From the NCBI RefSeq assembly GCF_021869535.1, contig NW_026262690.1:14223001-14287000 (forward strand): 64,000 nucleotides of DNA, given 5' to 3'. The translations under genes and the position numbers were made by a program. This DNA comes from Mytilus californianus. Its lineage: Eukaryota > Mollusca > Bivalvia > Mytilida > Mytilidae. The notes under the pieces were generated by a model. That model was not told the origin of the DNA, did not search any database, and was given only the letters and a program-made list of their open reading frames with translations. How positions within the stretch are numbered: position 1 is the first letter of the stretch; each line of letters starts with the position of its first letter. Positions 24,474 to 36,624 of the stretch are shown here, piece by piece.

Positions 24474-27400
24474 TCAATATTCGCCACCTGCATTTGTAAC
24501 CTCAACAGCTGCATTATAGCTTCCTGGATCAGTGACTGCTGGACCGTGATACTTTTCTGGATCATTGACTACTGAGCCGTGATAACTTCCTGGATCATCG
24601 GATACTGGACTATTATACCTTCCCGGACCGTCTCCATACGTATGTTTGTAAGCGATCTTATAGTGCTCTTGAACATGGTGATGGAGATTGTTGTGAAGGT
24701 TCCCAAAATTTGGAGTATAGTGGTGAACTAAACAAAATAAGAAACTAGATATCTTTTTATTTCATGTAATAGTGATTGAAAAGGGTAAAACAATTATTAT
24801 TATATTGTATTTACTACAAAAGTCGCAAAGAAAATACTTATTTAAGATCGAAGGCAAACACAACTTAACATTCATATATTTATAAATCACAAATAATTCT
24901 GTGCCTACTTCGTATTATCTTCACATAATACTGTTCGATCATCTCTGAACAATAAATCTTTTTCGCTCTCCTTTGAGAGACAAGGCTTGAAAAAAAAATG
25001 ATATATGTTTACACAGTTTTGACTGCTGGATCTCAATTATTGTCACATTAACACATTATGTCTGTTTGGGTTGCTTACCCACTTTTGTCAATAGAACGAT
25101 AACGGAACTATAAACAATCGTCATATAAGTTGGAGGTTTCTATAATTAGCTATCTATAAAACCAAGTTTAACCCACCCTTTTCGTCGGAAAATGCCTGTA
25201 CCAGGTCACGAATATGGCAGCTGGTTTTCAATTGTTCCGTTGATTGATAGCGTTTGATTTTGTCAGTTTTTATGGACTCCCCCTTTTTTGAATTTGCCTT
25301 GGAGTTCAGTATTTTTGTTATACTTTTATACAATATATCGGACAAACGGGAAGGAAAATATTTTAAAGAACATCTTTATCGCTTTCCAAAATCAACATTT
25401 AGGAAAACACAAACACAGTATTAAATTTATAAAATTCTGATTTTTTAAAACTGCCTGAAATAACAAGGACAATAAATAATGTAAGGATACCATACAATTG
25501 GCGAACTGTCTTTGATTTAACGACTACAAATAACATATTTTTTGGTCCGAATTCCAACATCATGGGACAGGGTAACAACAATAAAAGCGCGGTTCCTTTG
25601 CTTTTTGATTGTTTTTTGCTGTGCACATACTGATTTTGTGTCATGGATGGATACCCATATCCTTTCTTTTCTAATAAAGAACACAAATCCTCTCTAGAAT
25701 TCATCATATTGTTGATAAAGGACAACGGCATAATATATCTCATGGCATACGCTTCAATCGCATTCAACGAATTACGCATAGAATGAATTATACACTTGGT
25801 GATCTCTTAGCTATTTCTTATAACAATGGTAGACTAGTATGTACATTTGACCAAATACCTATTAATAAACTGCATGACATTTTCACCTAAAGTAATACAA
25901 TTGCATCTTTAAGTTCACTCTATGAGTGTACATGCCTTTTTGTAACCATAGGCTATAAAGCTGATAGTGACAAACGGCATTTTTAAAAATTAAATTTAAT
26001 TAGCAGATGCTTTGACTTTATCAACTTATCTTATATATTATGGACTCTAAAATAAAACTGTATACCTACATATTTTGTTAACATGGAACCACCTATTATT
26101 TCGTAGACATACAAAAAGAAACAGGAGAACATTTATTTTACTCACACACTAATAACACCAGACGTCAAGATAGAAAATAATGCTTTTTCGACATATTACT
26201 GCGAAACATCGAATGTTTATATTGGATTCATATGGCCATTATATTAAAATTCAAGAGATCTGAACATCTTGAAGGACGCAGAACTTAACACTTCCTTAAA
26301 AAAGAAGCAAAATATCGCCTTTCCTGGAATATAAATTGGAAAGAGTGTCGTAAGGTTATTAAAGACGTTCTTTCATCTTGTAACAAACAGCAACAAAAGA
26401 CATTCATCGAATTGCAGACTTCTGACTTGGGCCGACAAATAAGGAATGCGTCGGGGTAAAAACGTTTGTTAGCGCTCAACCTCTCTTACCTTGGACAGTA
26501 GTGAAACAGCACAACATGAGAATTTCCTGTAAAAATCACTTGGAAATGACTGACTCGACAAATGGCACAAAACTAGGAACATAAAGATACAGAACGAATA
26601 GTACTCGTAGTGCGGATCTGGCAGTTTTAATCTTGGTTTCTATGCAAGGTTTATTTACTGAAAACTAATTCACAGATAATAACAACAAGTAAATGAATCA
26701 TGATCTCCAAAGTATTCTTCGGCAGATTGTACGACCATAAGTTTTCATAACTGTTGAACAATAAATATTTAGATATTTCTAAACTCCTTAAATACAAAAT
26801 TAATGTTGGTACCGATAAAACAATATTCAAAGATCTCTCTACGGTGTTAAATAGCTAATCCTTAAGAATGAGTTTATTCAAAAGACCAATAAGTTTTTTA
26901 ATGGATCGTATTTAACTTTGCGTGCTATATAAACGACAGCTTTGAAAAATGAGAATATGATTATCCGTTTTTCATAAGAGTTCTACATGTACAACTGAAC
27001 CAAATAAGTAGATCAGTAGAACAATAATTAAAAGTAATTTATGGTAACGAATTCCCCTACTTGCCAGTTATACTTAGATTATGTATATTGTAATCTTAAA
27101 CGTCACTAATGACACGGGCATAGCGAACCAGTTATTCAATACCCCAGTAGATTTATCAACGTTCAAAAAGGAACATAACAATGGGTAGTAAAACCAGTCT
27201 CTTTTGCCGTAAATTTTCTATAAATTTGTCCTGTCTGACACTAAAATAGCCAAATCTAGAAAAAGGCAATTATTGCTGATAATGATTTAACGTAAGTTCC
27301 TTTGGATAAAGCAAAACATATCATCAAGGCAATTGTAAGCTGTATTCAATTTATCATTTAAATGGAATTTAGATGGGTAAAAGTATGACGACTTCTTAAC

Positions 27401-30400
27401 TGCTCTCAATTACTAAATTACTAAAAACTAAGACTAAGACGAAACCCTCATATTAATATTTTACGTGATGATAACACTATTCTATTTGTTTTAATAATAG
27501 AATTCGGACGTGGTTATTATACTCATTGATATTTCAAATAACATTAATCATACATGGTTATGAAAGTATTTGAGATTTTTGCAAGAATAAATGCCAACAA
27601 AGAGCCAGGTAAATTGTAATTAAGTTCAAAGTATAGCAAAATTCATTTCTCTCTTAAGTGTTTGGTGATTTAAAAATACGTTCTTTTAACTTATTTATAA
27701 GAAACTACTTTGTTCTACCTTAAAATAACCCATTTCATGACAAATAAAACAGAATGTTTAACACAATGGTTGTTATGCAAAAAAAAAAAAGAATACAGAC
27801 TTTTCGGAATAAACCAAAAACCTATATATTGGATAAAGAAGTTAAGAGGTACCAGAAAATCATTGTATGCCTTTATTATTGTTATTCGTAGTTACAGCAC
27901 CAATGTTGTGGTAACCATCAGGTTTCTGTACACTGTACGCCTCTCTTTTAAGATAGCATGTCGTAGATTTTATTTGCTATCGTTTTTACTAGAGTAATTG
28001 ATATGGATATATTTTATCTAAAATAAATATTATACTATTTTTTATGATAACTTCTGAAGGAGAAGGTTTGATATAATATCTAAATTAGTTAATGACTTAC
28101 CTTTTCCTCCAAAGTTAACTCTGCCATAGCTAGTTCTTAAATTGTAGAGATCGTATCCATTATCAAAACTGCCAATAGGCCCATGTCCACGACCTTCTCC
28201 ACGTTTATGAACATGTTTCTTCGGATATTTGTGAACATGTATGTGCACATGAACATGTTTCTTTGGATATTTGTGAACATGTCTGTGCACATGAACATGT
28301 TTCTTTCGATATTTGTGAACATGTCTGCGCACATGAACATGTTTCTTTCGATATTTGTGAACAAGTCGGTGAACATGAATAGTTTTGAGTCGATATCTTA
28401 TAATATGACGTTTATATCCACGGTGCTTATGAATGTATCTATATCTGTGTATTTTAAACAAATTAAAGATTCTTTTTCTATAATATTTTTTTCTAATCAG
28501 TTTAAATGTTCTTCTTTTATAATGCCTTCTTCCAAACAATTTCAAGATTCTTCTTCCGTGATACTTTCTTGTATACCTTCTTACGTGTCTATAGCCTAAA
28601 AATGAACTATCACAAATACTTAAATGTTTCATAATATGGAAGAAAAAATGGCACATATGTAGTTAATTTTAAATTGTACATGTACATTTAGAACATTCAT
28701 ACAATTATCTATCTGATATATACTTTCAAAGCTTCATTCAACTTTATCATGAAAGTGCTACTGATCTTTAAGAACTTTTTTTATCATTCACCCTCGATGT
28801 AACTTTTTCGGAATTTTTGCTCTAGCTTTTCTAAGAGATATAAACTAAAAAAATACGACTAATACTGCCTGTTTTTAAGAAATGATTCGTTACAAGATCA
28901 ACCAAAAACTTAAATTCAAAACAACACATAAAGGCCAATGTTGACCATTACTTTTTTTTTTATATTGAACTACTATTACGTCTTCATATTCAACAGTTTT
29001 AATCATTACTCTTTTATTTCTAACAATTTTGATCATTACTCATTGATATCTGAAATTTTTGATCATTTCTTACCGAAGCACCTGAGATATTTGTGGGGTT
29101 CGTGTTGCTCAGTCTTTAGATTTCTATGTTGTGTTTGTGTTCGTGTACTGTTGTTTGTCTGTTGGTCTTTTTCCTTTTTTAACCAAGGTGTTGTCAGTTT
29201 GTTTTCGACTTATGAGTTTGAATGTCTCTTTGGTATCTTTCGCCTCTCTTTTACTCCTTGGTATCAATAGTTTTTTTAAATAACTGTAAGAATGAGTATT
29301 GACAACCAAATATCAAAGTACTATCCATTTACCGTTTGGTCCATGATTAACGGACTATCTATATACGTTTTTTTTCTCTGATTAATAGTTCCATATTGGC
29401 AATTATACCTCATTTTTTTCTAATTCTTACTGAAATAAAAAAATCAATCGTTGCATGACCAAAATATTCATGTTAAATACATACTGATTCTTCTTACGTG
29501 TCTTCTACCGTAGGATTCTGCTACTACAACTAAAATTGAGTCATGGAATTGATTTTAGGCTGCAGGTTGTAAGATAAGATTTGTAAGAATTAAACATACA
29601 AAAACGCATTTCAGTGAATAGAAAAAAAAACGAAACGAAAGAAATTTTAAGAAAATATTAGACGATAGCTTATGAAATATGCTCTCAGGAAATGAAAAAG
29701 GAACATTGTGGTCATCCTACTCGTTTTTCTCCTACAGAACAAATAGAAAAAGTCCTAAACATTTCTTTGTGAAATGAAAGTATCTATGTTATATTTTTCT
29801 TAAATTAAACAAAAAACAATTATTTTTGTAAAACAGTCGTAATGATAAAATATATCACATACTTTTCTTTATTAATATGGAGTCTTACAATTGATGTTAT
29901 AAAAGTTTGATGGAAAAACATCACAAATTGGTTGACCGATACGACGTGAGTGTGGATTCGCACGATGGCTGATGCCTTCATAGCAGGATACCATGAAATC
30001 GGTTTTCTATCCTCTTTTGGTGTTCATCCGATTCCTTGAGATTATGTTTGTTGCCTTGATGTTTCTCTCTGTAATCGATTTACAAGATTTGCTCATCAGT
30101 AAACTACTGTCGCCTTAATCAACAAATGAGTTGCATTCCTGTCTTTAAATTTTCATATTCTATAAAAGATCTAGACCGATTGTGTTAGCTACAACCCATG
30201 AATCGGAATACACCCGATCTTCCTTAACCCACATTAACTCTACGAGAGACTTTTTTGGAAAACAGTTGTAAACTGCAGGTTGAGACAAAAATATACCTTT
30301 GTCAGAAACAAATGAATGCAACTTTATAAAGTGCTTTCTGTGCAATCAATAACATTAAACGGATACATTATCTTGTTTAATTCAGGTTTGCAGATGACCA

Positions 30401-30583
30401 TTCTCGAAAGGTTTTTCATATATTAATTTTTACTTATATTATTAGAAAGATATATCAATTTATTTATATTGTTCTTTCGAAGTTCTGTTATTGTAACGTT
30501 ACTAAAAGACAACAAATGATACGTAAGTGTATTATACCTAGTACTGCAAGTATGACCAGGATGGATAACAATCCCAGCTTCAT
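24474..30583 (-). CDS. Gene A: mfp-4-like histidine-rich secreted protein, 279 aa, complete
   Basis: Coding exons, transcription order: 30583-30538, 29529-29485, 28595-28101, 24727-24474. All introns are phase 1 with GT-AG ends, and 840 coding bases give 279 residues. Residues 1-19 form a signal peptide (MKLGLLSILVILAVL then VVVA). The mature protein opens AESYGRRHVRRI. Exon 3 is strongly basic, rich in Arg, Lys, Tyr and His, and contains about four 14-residue repeats of KKHVHVHRHVHKYP type before a Gly-rich link. Exon 4 carries HNNLHHHVQEHYKIAYKH, then 11-residue repeats (SVVNDPEKYHG, PAVTDPGSYNA) and ends GGEY. Mussel foot protein 4 has His-rich decapeptide and Asp-containing 11-residue repeats and binds metal at the byssal plaque-thread junction. 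The match in layout suggests a divergent short paralogue. AATAAA lies at 24368-24363. Family is inference; exon structure is read directly. Confidence 0.75.
25150..25345 (+). mobile_element. Retroelement 3'-tail fragment in intron 3 of gene A
   Basis: Contains 'gaatatggcagctggttttc', 'tgtcagtttttatggactcc' and 'ttgccttggagttcagtatt', matching the tail after the interrupted reverse transcriptase (45200-45430) and the inverted copies at 35430 and 50200. No coding content. Confidence 0.6.
26385..26475 (-). mobile_element. Retroelement tail fragment in intron 3 of gene A
   Basis: Short piece with 'gcagacttctgacttggg' and 'gcgtcggggtaaaaacg', related to the tail at 23220-23290 on the other strand. 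Confidence 0.45.
28210..28375 (-). repeat. 42-bp coding tandem repeat in exon 3 of gene A
   Basis: About four units of 42 bp encode KKHVHVHRHVHKYP-like 14-mers (positions 4, 9 and 14 vary between R, H, I and P). Base identity between neighbouring units is very high, so the array has recently expanded or been homogenised. Confidence 0.85.
29055..29275 (+). mobile_element. Retroelement 3'-tail repeat in intron 2 of gene A
   Basis: Has 'gaagcacctgagatatttgt', 'ggggttcgtgttgctcagtc' and 'tttggtatctttcgcctctc'. Related copies occur at 47755-48105, 60990-61255 and 62790-63000. Non-coding. Confidence 0.6.
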
Positions 30584-30659
30584 GATGAAGATTTTTTTTC
30601 AAACTGCCATTCACAAATATCTATGGTCTGACCAATTATGTAGTTACTTTTATTTTGGA

Positions 30660-30863
30660 GTTAGCTCTAAGAGAAAAGTGATTTTTCTAGTTAAATAATA
30701 AATAGTGTCTTGCAACATGTTACTTGTTTATATGTGTTATATTTCTTGTTTTGTGTTTCTGTTTTGAAAATAGCATTGTTTCATTAAAAACTTCCTGTAT
30801 TTGACATGCACAATTTGCATATTACAGTTTTTATCTTCATGTAATCCTTTGCTAACATGATAT
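30660..30863 (-). promoter_or_regulatory. Putative promoter of gene A, conserved with gene B
   Basis: On the minus strand a TATA-like TATTTATTATTTAAC (about 30705-30691) lies about 110 bp before the start codon. Farther upstream, 30779-30863 is about 80 percent alike, by eye, to 53869-53952 upstream of gene B, including 'aatcctttgctaacatgat'. Position and conservation between duplicated genes suggest core and upstream promoter elements. No factor site is assigned. Confidence 0.5.
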
Positions 30864-30929
30864 AAGATCACTGCGTTCAAACCATAGCTAAGAGAAACAA
30901 TATTCAATGAACCTTAAATAAAGGCAACA

Positions 30930-31440
30930 GTAGTATACCGCTGTTCAATAGTCATAATTCGATTAAGCAAAAACAAATCCGGGTAACAAACTAAAACCGA
31001 AGGAAACACATCACATATAAGAGGAAAACAATGGAACAACAGAAACACTGAACTACAACAAAAGCAAGCTCTAACATACGTAGAAGCGGACTGTCTGATA
31101 ACCACTGCCATATTCCAGACTTGATACAGGACATTTTAAGAAAACTGGTGGGATGAACCTGGTTTTATTGCTAGCCAAACCTCCCGCTTATATGACTATG
31201 TTTAAAATATTGCTAAAATGACAACACTACGTGACAGGAATACAGTACAAACAAACACAAGAACACTCAGCACAGAGAAATACATAAATAAATAATATAA
31301 TAGTACATGTAAATCGCAGAATAACAACGAACACTTCCCAATTTACGACAGCACACCAGGACACCACAAACGAAATATAAATTGCGCGTCACATGAATGG
31401 ATCAACGTCACAAAAATTGACGTATTTTTTGTGACGTTTA
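30930..31440 (-). mobile_element. Retroelement tail repeat upstream of gene A
   Basis: Contains 'gccatattccagacttgata', 'tgaacctggttttattgcta' and 'ctcccgcttatatgacta', the complement of the Penelope-like tail family seen at 45240-45420. It ends with a small palindrome 'acgtcacaaaaattgacg' / 'tttttgtgacgt'. Confidence 0.5.
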
Positions 31441-31539
31441 TATTATCACAGATAATTTTCTAAAAATAAAATAGATTTGTTTTATTTATAGACACGTACC
31501 TGAATATTAAATACAAGAATATTAAATTGGAATTGAGTT

Positions 31540-31645
31540 TGTAATGGTGTTATTTTATGTATTTTCTAACCATGACAATAATATTAAAATGGATTTGTGT
31601 TTGTAATGGTGTTATTATTTGTATTTTCTAACAATGTCGTTTTTT
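31540..31645 (+). repeat. Two-copy tandem repeat, about 65 bp
   Basis: 'gtttgtaatggtgttatt' followed by 'tgtattttctaac' occurs twice, at about 31540 and 31603. Intergenic. Confidence 0.7.
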
Positions 31646-32935
31646 CTTCTTAATCAAAACTGTGTATCAACAAAAACCTTGAAATTATTAAAGGTAGAGA
31701 CAACATTTGACAATTGAAAACCATTAGCTACACGTGCACACTACACTGGATTGCTGTGTGACGAATAGGTTTCTTCATAAATCAGTTACATGCAAAACTT
31801 CAATGTTTACTTCGTTTTTACAAAAAGTATATATTTCTGAGATTCTAGAAAAAAGTAGATCTAGAACCTTAAAATAGTATGGTTGCAAGTCATACCAGTT
31901 TCATATGACTTCATTTTATACGACAGTCATTCTGATTTGTATGTGTTAATGTCCTTTTCTGTATATATATATATATATATATATAAAATGACTGAATAAT
32001 AGCCAACGATAAATCTTACGGGGCGATGGATCATATAAATATGATACAGTACACTACAAAATATAATATATAACCAGTCCAAAAGGGTACAACATCACCA
32101 AAAAATGACAATAAACGAACAAATGTAACTATAAATATTTCGGATAACAGATATCCATCATCATCATGAGCACGATGTAAAATGAATTAGATCAACCTAT
32201 TCTGATTATTAAACTATAGCAATCTTAATTCTGAATTCTATACAATAAAAAAGTGAAACAGTTTCACCCGAACATCATATGTGGAGACGCTAATAAATTT
32301 TTAAACAAAAAACGACTCAAAGACATGCCTAAAATAAAAAAATAGTAATTAGAGATATGAACTGGCACAACTCTAAAATTCCCAATATTTTCATGGGAAA
32401 ATTAGAGAAACAAATTATTTCAACATCTTTATCCAAACCTCTGTCTTGGTTCCGTTTCATCGATGATGTTGACATGAAATGGATTGAATCCCAAATAAAA
32501 TTGGATGATTTTATCAGACATGCAAACAACGCACACCAGTCAATTAAATTTCTGACTCCAAAATATCTTTCTTAGACACTACTACAACTATTAAGGACGG
32601 TGTCATATCAACAGATCTCTACTGTAAACCTACAGATAAACATCAGTACCTTTCTCCCCAAAGCTGTCACCCCAAACACTGTACAAAAAGTATTCCGTAC
32701 AGTCAAGCTCTCAGAGTAAAGCGGATTTGCTCCTCTGAGGAGGCTGTCACTAAACGGTTACAGGAACTTCGCGGTTTTTTAACAAACGAGGTTATGAGAA
32801 ATTTGACATAGATAAGGGATTACGCGTGCTAATAACAACAGTCGCAATGACCTATTACAGTACAAACAGAAGAGGCGCAGCAAAATAGTTCCGTTTGTTT
32901 TAACATAAAATCCCGCCTTTACTAACCTTTCACGT

Positions 32936-33511
32936 TTGATCCGTGCCAATTGGAAAACTATTGCCAAGCACCCAAAATTGTACAAGATCTTTCCCAATCC
33001 TCCTGTCGTAGCTTTTCGGAGACCAGCAAGTCTGAAAGACTTATTTGTGAGAACTGACGTCTCCTCTAATAAAAGCTGTTCAACTGCAGGATGGTGCAAG
33101 TCGTGTGGTAACAGACGATGTCTGACTTGCCAACAAATACTGAATACTCAAACATTTACTTGCCACACCACTGGGTCTGTGTACACTATATTTTGTGATG
33201 TAACTTGCAAAACCCAGAATGTTGTATACCTTCTTCAGTGTCGATGTGGCATGCAGTATATTGGCGAGACAGAACAGCCTTTCAACAAACGCATGAATGG
33301 TCGTCGAAGTGACTACACCTGCAAGACCGACCTCCCCGTAAGTCGTCATTTGAGATCACCTGGGCATGCCCAAGCTGATCTCAAAAACCTTACAATCACA
33401 ATCATAGACCACAACGAGGGTTGGTCAAGGGCCGAAAGACTTGCTCGGGAAAGGTTTTGGATAAGAAAGCTAAGGACAGTTTCCCCAGAGGGCATAAATG
33501 AAAAAACATAG
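32936..33511 (+). CDS. GIY-YIG endonuclease C-terminal domain of a Penelope-like element
   Basis: Open for 191 residues from an internal Met. A Cys/His-rich linker (CSTAGWCKSCGNRRCLTC) precedes the nuclease core: VVYLLQCRCGMQYIGET is the GIY-YIG-type pair (here YLL...YIG), followed by the conserved Arg in FNKRMNGR, a His in SRHLRSPGH, and a Glu in AERLARERFWI. In Penelope-like elements this domain nicks DNA for target-primed reverse transcription. The frame upstream is disrupted (stop near 32811 and frame changes), so it is a remnant of a larger protein and the Met is not a true start. Confidence 0.8.
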   Translation: MIRANWKTIAKHPKLYKIFPNPPVVAFRRPASLKDLFVRTDVSSNKSCSTAGWCKSCGNRRCLTCQQILNTQTFTCHTTGSVYTIFCDVTCKTQNVVYLLQCRCGMQYIGETEQPFNKRMNGRRSDYTCKTDLPVSRHLRSPGHAQADLKNLTITIIDHNEGWSRAERLARERFWIRKLRTVSPEGINEKT

Positions 33512-34099
33512 CATGAATCACTCATTTTCCCTACCATCACTCATTTTCCTGACATCATTTGTTTCCAGTTACTCCCTTACTTGACTCTAACAGTTTTAAG
33601 GGTTCTTTTGGAATTTTTGGAATTTTACTAGTTTAAATACCAGGGTTCTTTTCATTTGGTAGGGATGTACAAGTACGCATCCACTTCCAATTATTTAACC
33701 TTAGCCCAAATTTACTATTATTTTTTCTTTTCATTATAAAACTGCTATTTATTTGAGATGATAAATACGCAACCTCTGTTTGACATATTTTACCAGCTTA
33801 TATCGATCAGTGCTGTCTTTTTGGGGGGAATGTATTTACACGCAGTTGTTGTAACCGTGGTTGTAACATCTTAACTGACGTCATTTTGGAATTTTAGAGT
33901 TGTGCCAGTTCATATCTCTAATTACTATTTTCATTTAAGGCATGTCTTTGAGTCGTTTTTTGGAAATTTTAAAAATTTATTAGCGTCTCTACATATGATG
34001 TTCGGGTGAAACTGTTTCACTTTTTTATTGTATAGAATTCAAGATTGCTATAGTTTGATAATCAGAATAGATTGATCTGATTCATTTTACATCGTGCTC

Positions 34100-34140
34100 A
34101 TACTGATGAAGGATATCTGTTATCCGAAATATTTATAGTT
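34100..34140 (+). ncRNA. Degenerate hammerhead-ribozyme-like core in the right pLTR
   Basis: CTGATGA (34103-34109), a GGATA/TATCC stem with a TCTGT loop (34111-34125) and GAAA (34126-34129) follow in hammerhead order, with a possible 3-bp stem III (ATA/TAT). Hammerheads are known in Penelope-like pLTRs. Here stem I does not pair and one stem II closing pair is A-C. The left pLTR has lost the CTGATGA box. Probably inactive. Confidence 0.4.
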
Positions 34141-34206
34141 ACATTTGTTCGTTTATTGTCATTTTTTGGTGATGTTGTACCCTTTTAGACTAGTTATATA
34201 TATATA

Positions 34207-34540
34207 TGTATATATATATATAAACAATTCTATATTGAAAACAACGTTCAAACCTATGACTGCGTTGGATAAAAACCGCATTTTTTACGTGTGCATGTTA
34301 AACAAATTTCTTGGTAGAGGGGTCTTAATACAGCACAAACAACATTTTCCAAAAGACCAAAATAGTGAAAACGTATATTTTAACAAAACGCATTTGACTA
34401 ACAGGTCGAACAACGGATGTTCTTAAACCCTGCTGACTGCCATTGGCGATTGCCAAATAAATTGATCACCAGTACAAAATGGATCTTAATATTAATTTAA
34501 TACCAAACAGAAAACAATAAACTTATAATATACATATATA
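34207..34540 (-). repeat. Partial copy of the 539-bp repeat family, inverted
   Basis: Complementary to units at 7672-9226 ('cattggcgattgccaaat', 'tttccaaaagaccaaaat', 'acaacgttcaaacctatg'), bounded on both sides by (TA)n tracts. It separates the Penelope-like copy from the next TIR element. Confidence 0.75.
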
Positions 34541-34556
34541 TATATATATATATATA

Positions 34557-35422
34557 TGTTCCTGGCCATACGAGTATTTGGACCATACGCGTATGGTCAT
34601 GGCCATATGGGTATATACTCATATGGTCAGACCGTACGCGTATGGTCTGGGTAATTAAGACGTTTACTTTAAATACTCATAAACTCTTCATAAGGTATAA
34701 CCAATCTAGGTGTCACGTCATTAAAAAGGTCATTTTATTATATTTTAAGAATAAAAAAGATTAATTAAATAAAAATAAGCAGTTTCACACAGTTCATTTT
34801 ACTCAATATTTGTAAGTACAACAAGAAGATATCAAAATCAAATGCACAAAGGAAGTTTTGTTACTTAACGTATACCGGTGGTTGACAGGGCGTCTGGTGA
34901 TTTACCACGTTTATTGTGTAAAGTAGATTACATCACCGGCAAGGACCATAGTTTATTTAAGTTGTCTGTGAATATGGTGTAATACAGACCTCGTTATCAC
35001 TTCGCGCAGTCAGAAGAAGGCTAGCTTTTCACTCGCAAGCAAAATGTGTAACTGAAAAGGGTCGTGCATAACCAAGACGTGCAAATGCAGAAAAGCTATG
35101 GTACCGTGTGGAAGTGAATGTCACAGTAAACAGGCATGCAAGAATACAATGAGCGATGAAAACTAAAATCAACTGACTGTGGCATCTATATTTAATGTTT
35201 ATGTAGCCTTTCGATTGTAAAATTAATACATTTCTATGTTACCATCATTGTTTTTTTTTAAGATATAGTTTATTGTATTATTGAAACGTTTCTAATGCAT
35301 ATTTGAAAACATACAATTATGGTCCAAATACTCATATGGTCCGGCCCGGAAAGGACCATACGCGTATAGTCGGACCATATGAGTATACGCATATGGTCCA
35401 AATACTCATATGGTCCGGAACA
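34557..35422. mobile_element. 866-bp TIR element, possibly Ginger-like, with a Cys-rich coding relic
   Basis: Ends TGTTCC and GGAACA begin imperfect inverted repeats of about 40 bp, with TATA on both sides (a possible 4-bp target duplication, masked by TA repeats). Perfect palindrome GACCATACGCGTATGGTC at 34581-34598 recurs in variants near both ends. At about 35043-35165 a relic reads CITKTCKCRKAMVPC then GSECHSKQACKN, with a stop codon shortly before. This is a Cys pattern like the CXC tails I recall on Ginger/KRBA2-type transposases. TGT...ACA ends also fit Ginger. Class is inference. Confidence 0.6.
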
Positions 35423-35429
35423 TATATTA

Positions 35430-36410
35430 AAAAGTAGAATAGCAAAAAATACCGAAATACCGAACTCCAAGGAAAATTCAAAACGGAAAGTCCTTTAGCA
35501 AATGACAAAATAAAAAGCTCAAACGAATGGAAAAAAACTTTCGTATGCATATTCCTGACTTGGTACAGGCATTTCTTTATGCAGAAAATGGTGGATTAAC
35601 CTGGTTCTATAGCTAGCTAAACCTCTCACTTGTATGACAGTCATATACAATTCCATTATATTGACAGTAATGTGTTAGCAAAACAAACAGATATAATAGG
35701 TAAAAATGTCAAAAATTGGGATACAGTTGTCAATATTGTGATAACAAATAACTATTTTAACAAAGAAATACAAACTAGCATATAAACACTCTGTAGACAG
35801 GGCACATAAGCAAAAATGAAGGACAAGAAAAGAATACAAAAATTACCATAATACTATAACACAATGGTTGTATAAATACCTAGCCACGCCAAAAGTATAT
35901 ATCGAAAATGGAAGAAACAGTAAAGGTTAAAAATATACAAAGACAAATAAAAAGGACAATATAAAACGTAATTAAGGTAGATGATTAGCAGCGTCAGTAC
36001 CTAGAATCTAACTTTAAGACCATCATGTATTATTTGTGAAGTTGATACGGTATATTCATAAACTAACTGTCCATATACGTTTGTTCTATACCAAGGTATC
36101 AAGTACCTAATCTAGCTTTGATGTATCGTTTTAGACTTTGCTGTTTCAATGCTCCTTAACTTCGTAATTGATTTTGCCACTTTTTTCGATTCAAGATCAA
36201 CTTAGTTTGTAAAACAATCTGAATGTTGGATTCCAATACTAGTATATGATGTGGGTTATTCAGTGACAGAACATCATCAATATATCTGAAAGTAAAATAT
36301 TTGAACTTTGCAAGATGATTTGTCTTTTTGTATTACTGCTACAAAAACAAGTCAACCAATAGTGGAGCACAATTAGTACACATTGAAATACCGACTGTAT
36401 ACTAAAATGT
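35430..36410 (-). pseudogene. Penelope-like reverse transcriptase fragment with tail, minus strand
   Basis: The minus strand from about 36400 reads TNCAPLLVDLFL, then the catalytic FRYIDDVLSLNN, then decays at about 36130. It continues as the non-coding tail down to about 35430 ('ccttggagttcggtattt' complement). Stops and deletions make it inactive. It abuts the TIR element ending at 35422. Confidence 0.65.
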
Positions 36411-36439
36411 CATTCAACTAAACTCAACATACAATATAA

Positions 36440-36622
36440 TGTTTTATCAGATCACTCACCTATTATTTCACAACTAAAACTTATTAACTTTAGCATTAGG
36501 ATGGATTCGAATAAATTTAACAATTCTCTTTGGTATGATCCAGAATATATTCACATTGTCAAAGAAGTTATAAGTAAAACTAAAGAGCAATACGCTTCTC
36601 CTGTATACAACAGAAGAAAATT
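36440..36622 (+). pseudogene. LINE endonuclease C-terminal fragment
   Basis: Reads LSDHSPIISQLKLINFSI then NKFNNSLWYDPEYIHIVKEV. SDHS is the catalytic end of the LINE apurinic endonuclease, and the KFNNSLL-like segment follows it in many L1/Tx1-like elements. Ends at a stop at 36622. Confidence 0.6.
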
Positions 36623-36624
36623 TT

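Larger units (their letters stand above)
32072..34190 (+). mobile_element. Truncated Penelope-like element between inverted terminal pLTRs
   Basis: About 310-bp inverted repeats bound the element: about 32072-32385 (beginning after 'ataaccagtc') and about 33882-34190. Between them the plus strand reads a reverse transcriptase thumb/C-terminal region (FIDDVDMKWIES at about 32457, then DLYCKPTDKHQYL at 32610) and a GIY-YIG endonuclease frame (32936-33511). Frameshifts and a stop break the region before 32936. Inverted or direct pseudo-LTRs and a C-terminal GIY-YIG nuclease are hallmarks of Penelope-like elements. The 5' half of the reverse transcriptase is missing. Confidence 0.85.

Noticed and set aside
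25399..25779. Minus-strand open frame of 126 codons in intron 3 of gene A
   Set aside because: Composition is unremarkable, the plus strand holds retroelement-like debris, and it fits no splice phase of gene A. I could not support a gene.
28183..28599. Plus-strand Met/Phe/Val-rich open frame of 138 codons
   Set aside because: It is the shadow of the His/Arg-rich repeat exon of gene A; the minus strand has splice sites, a signal exon and a paralogue.
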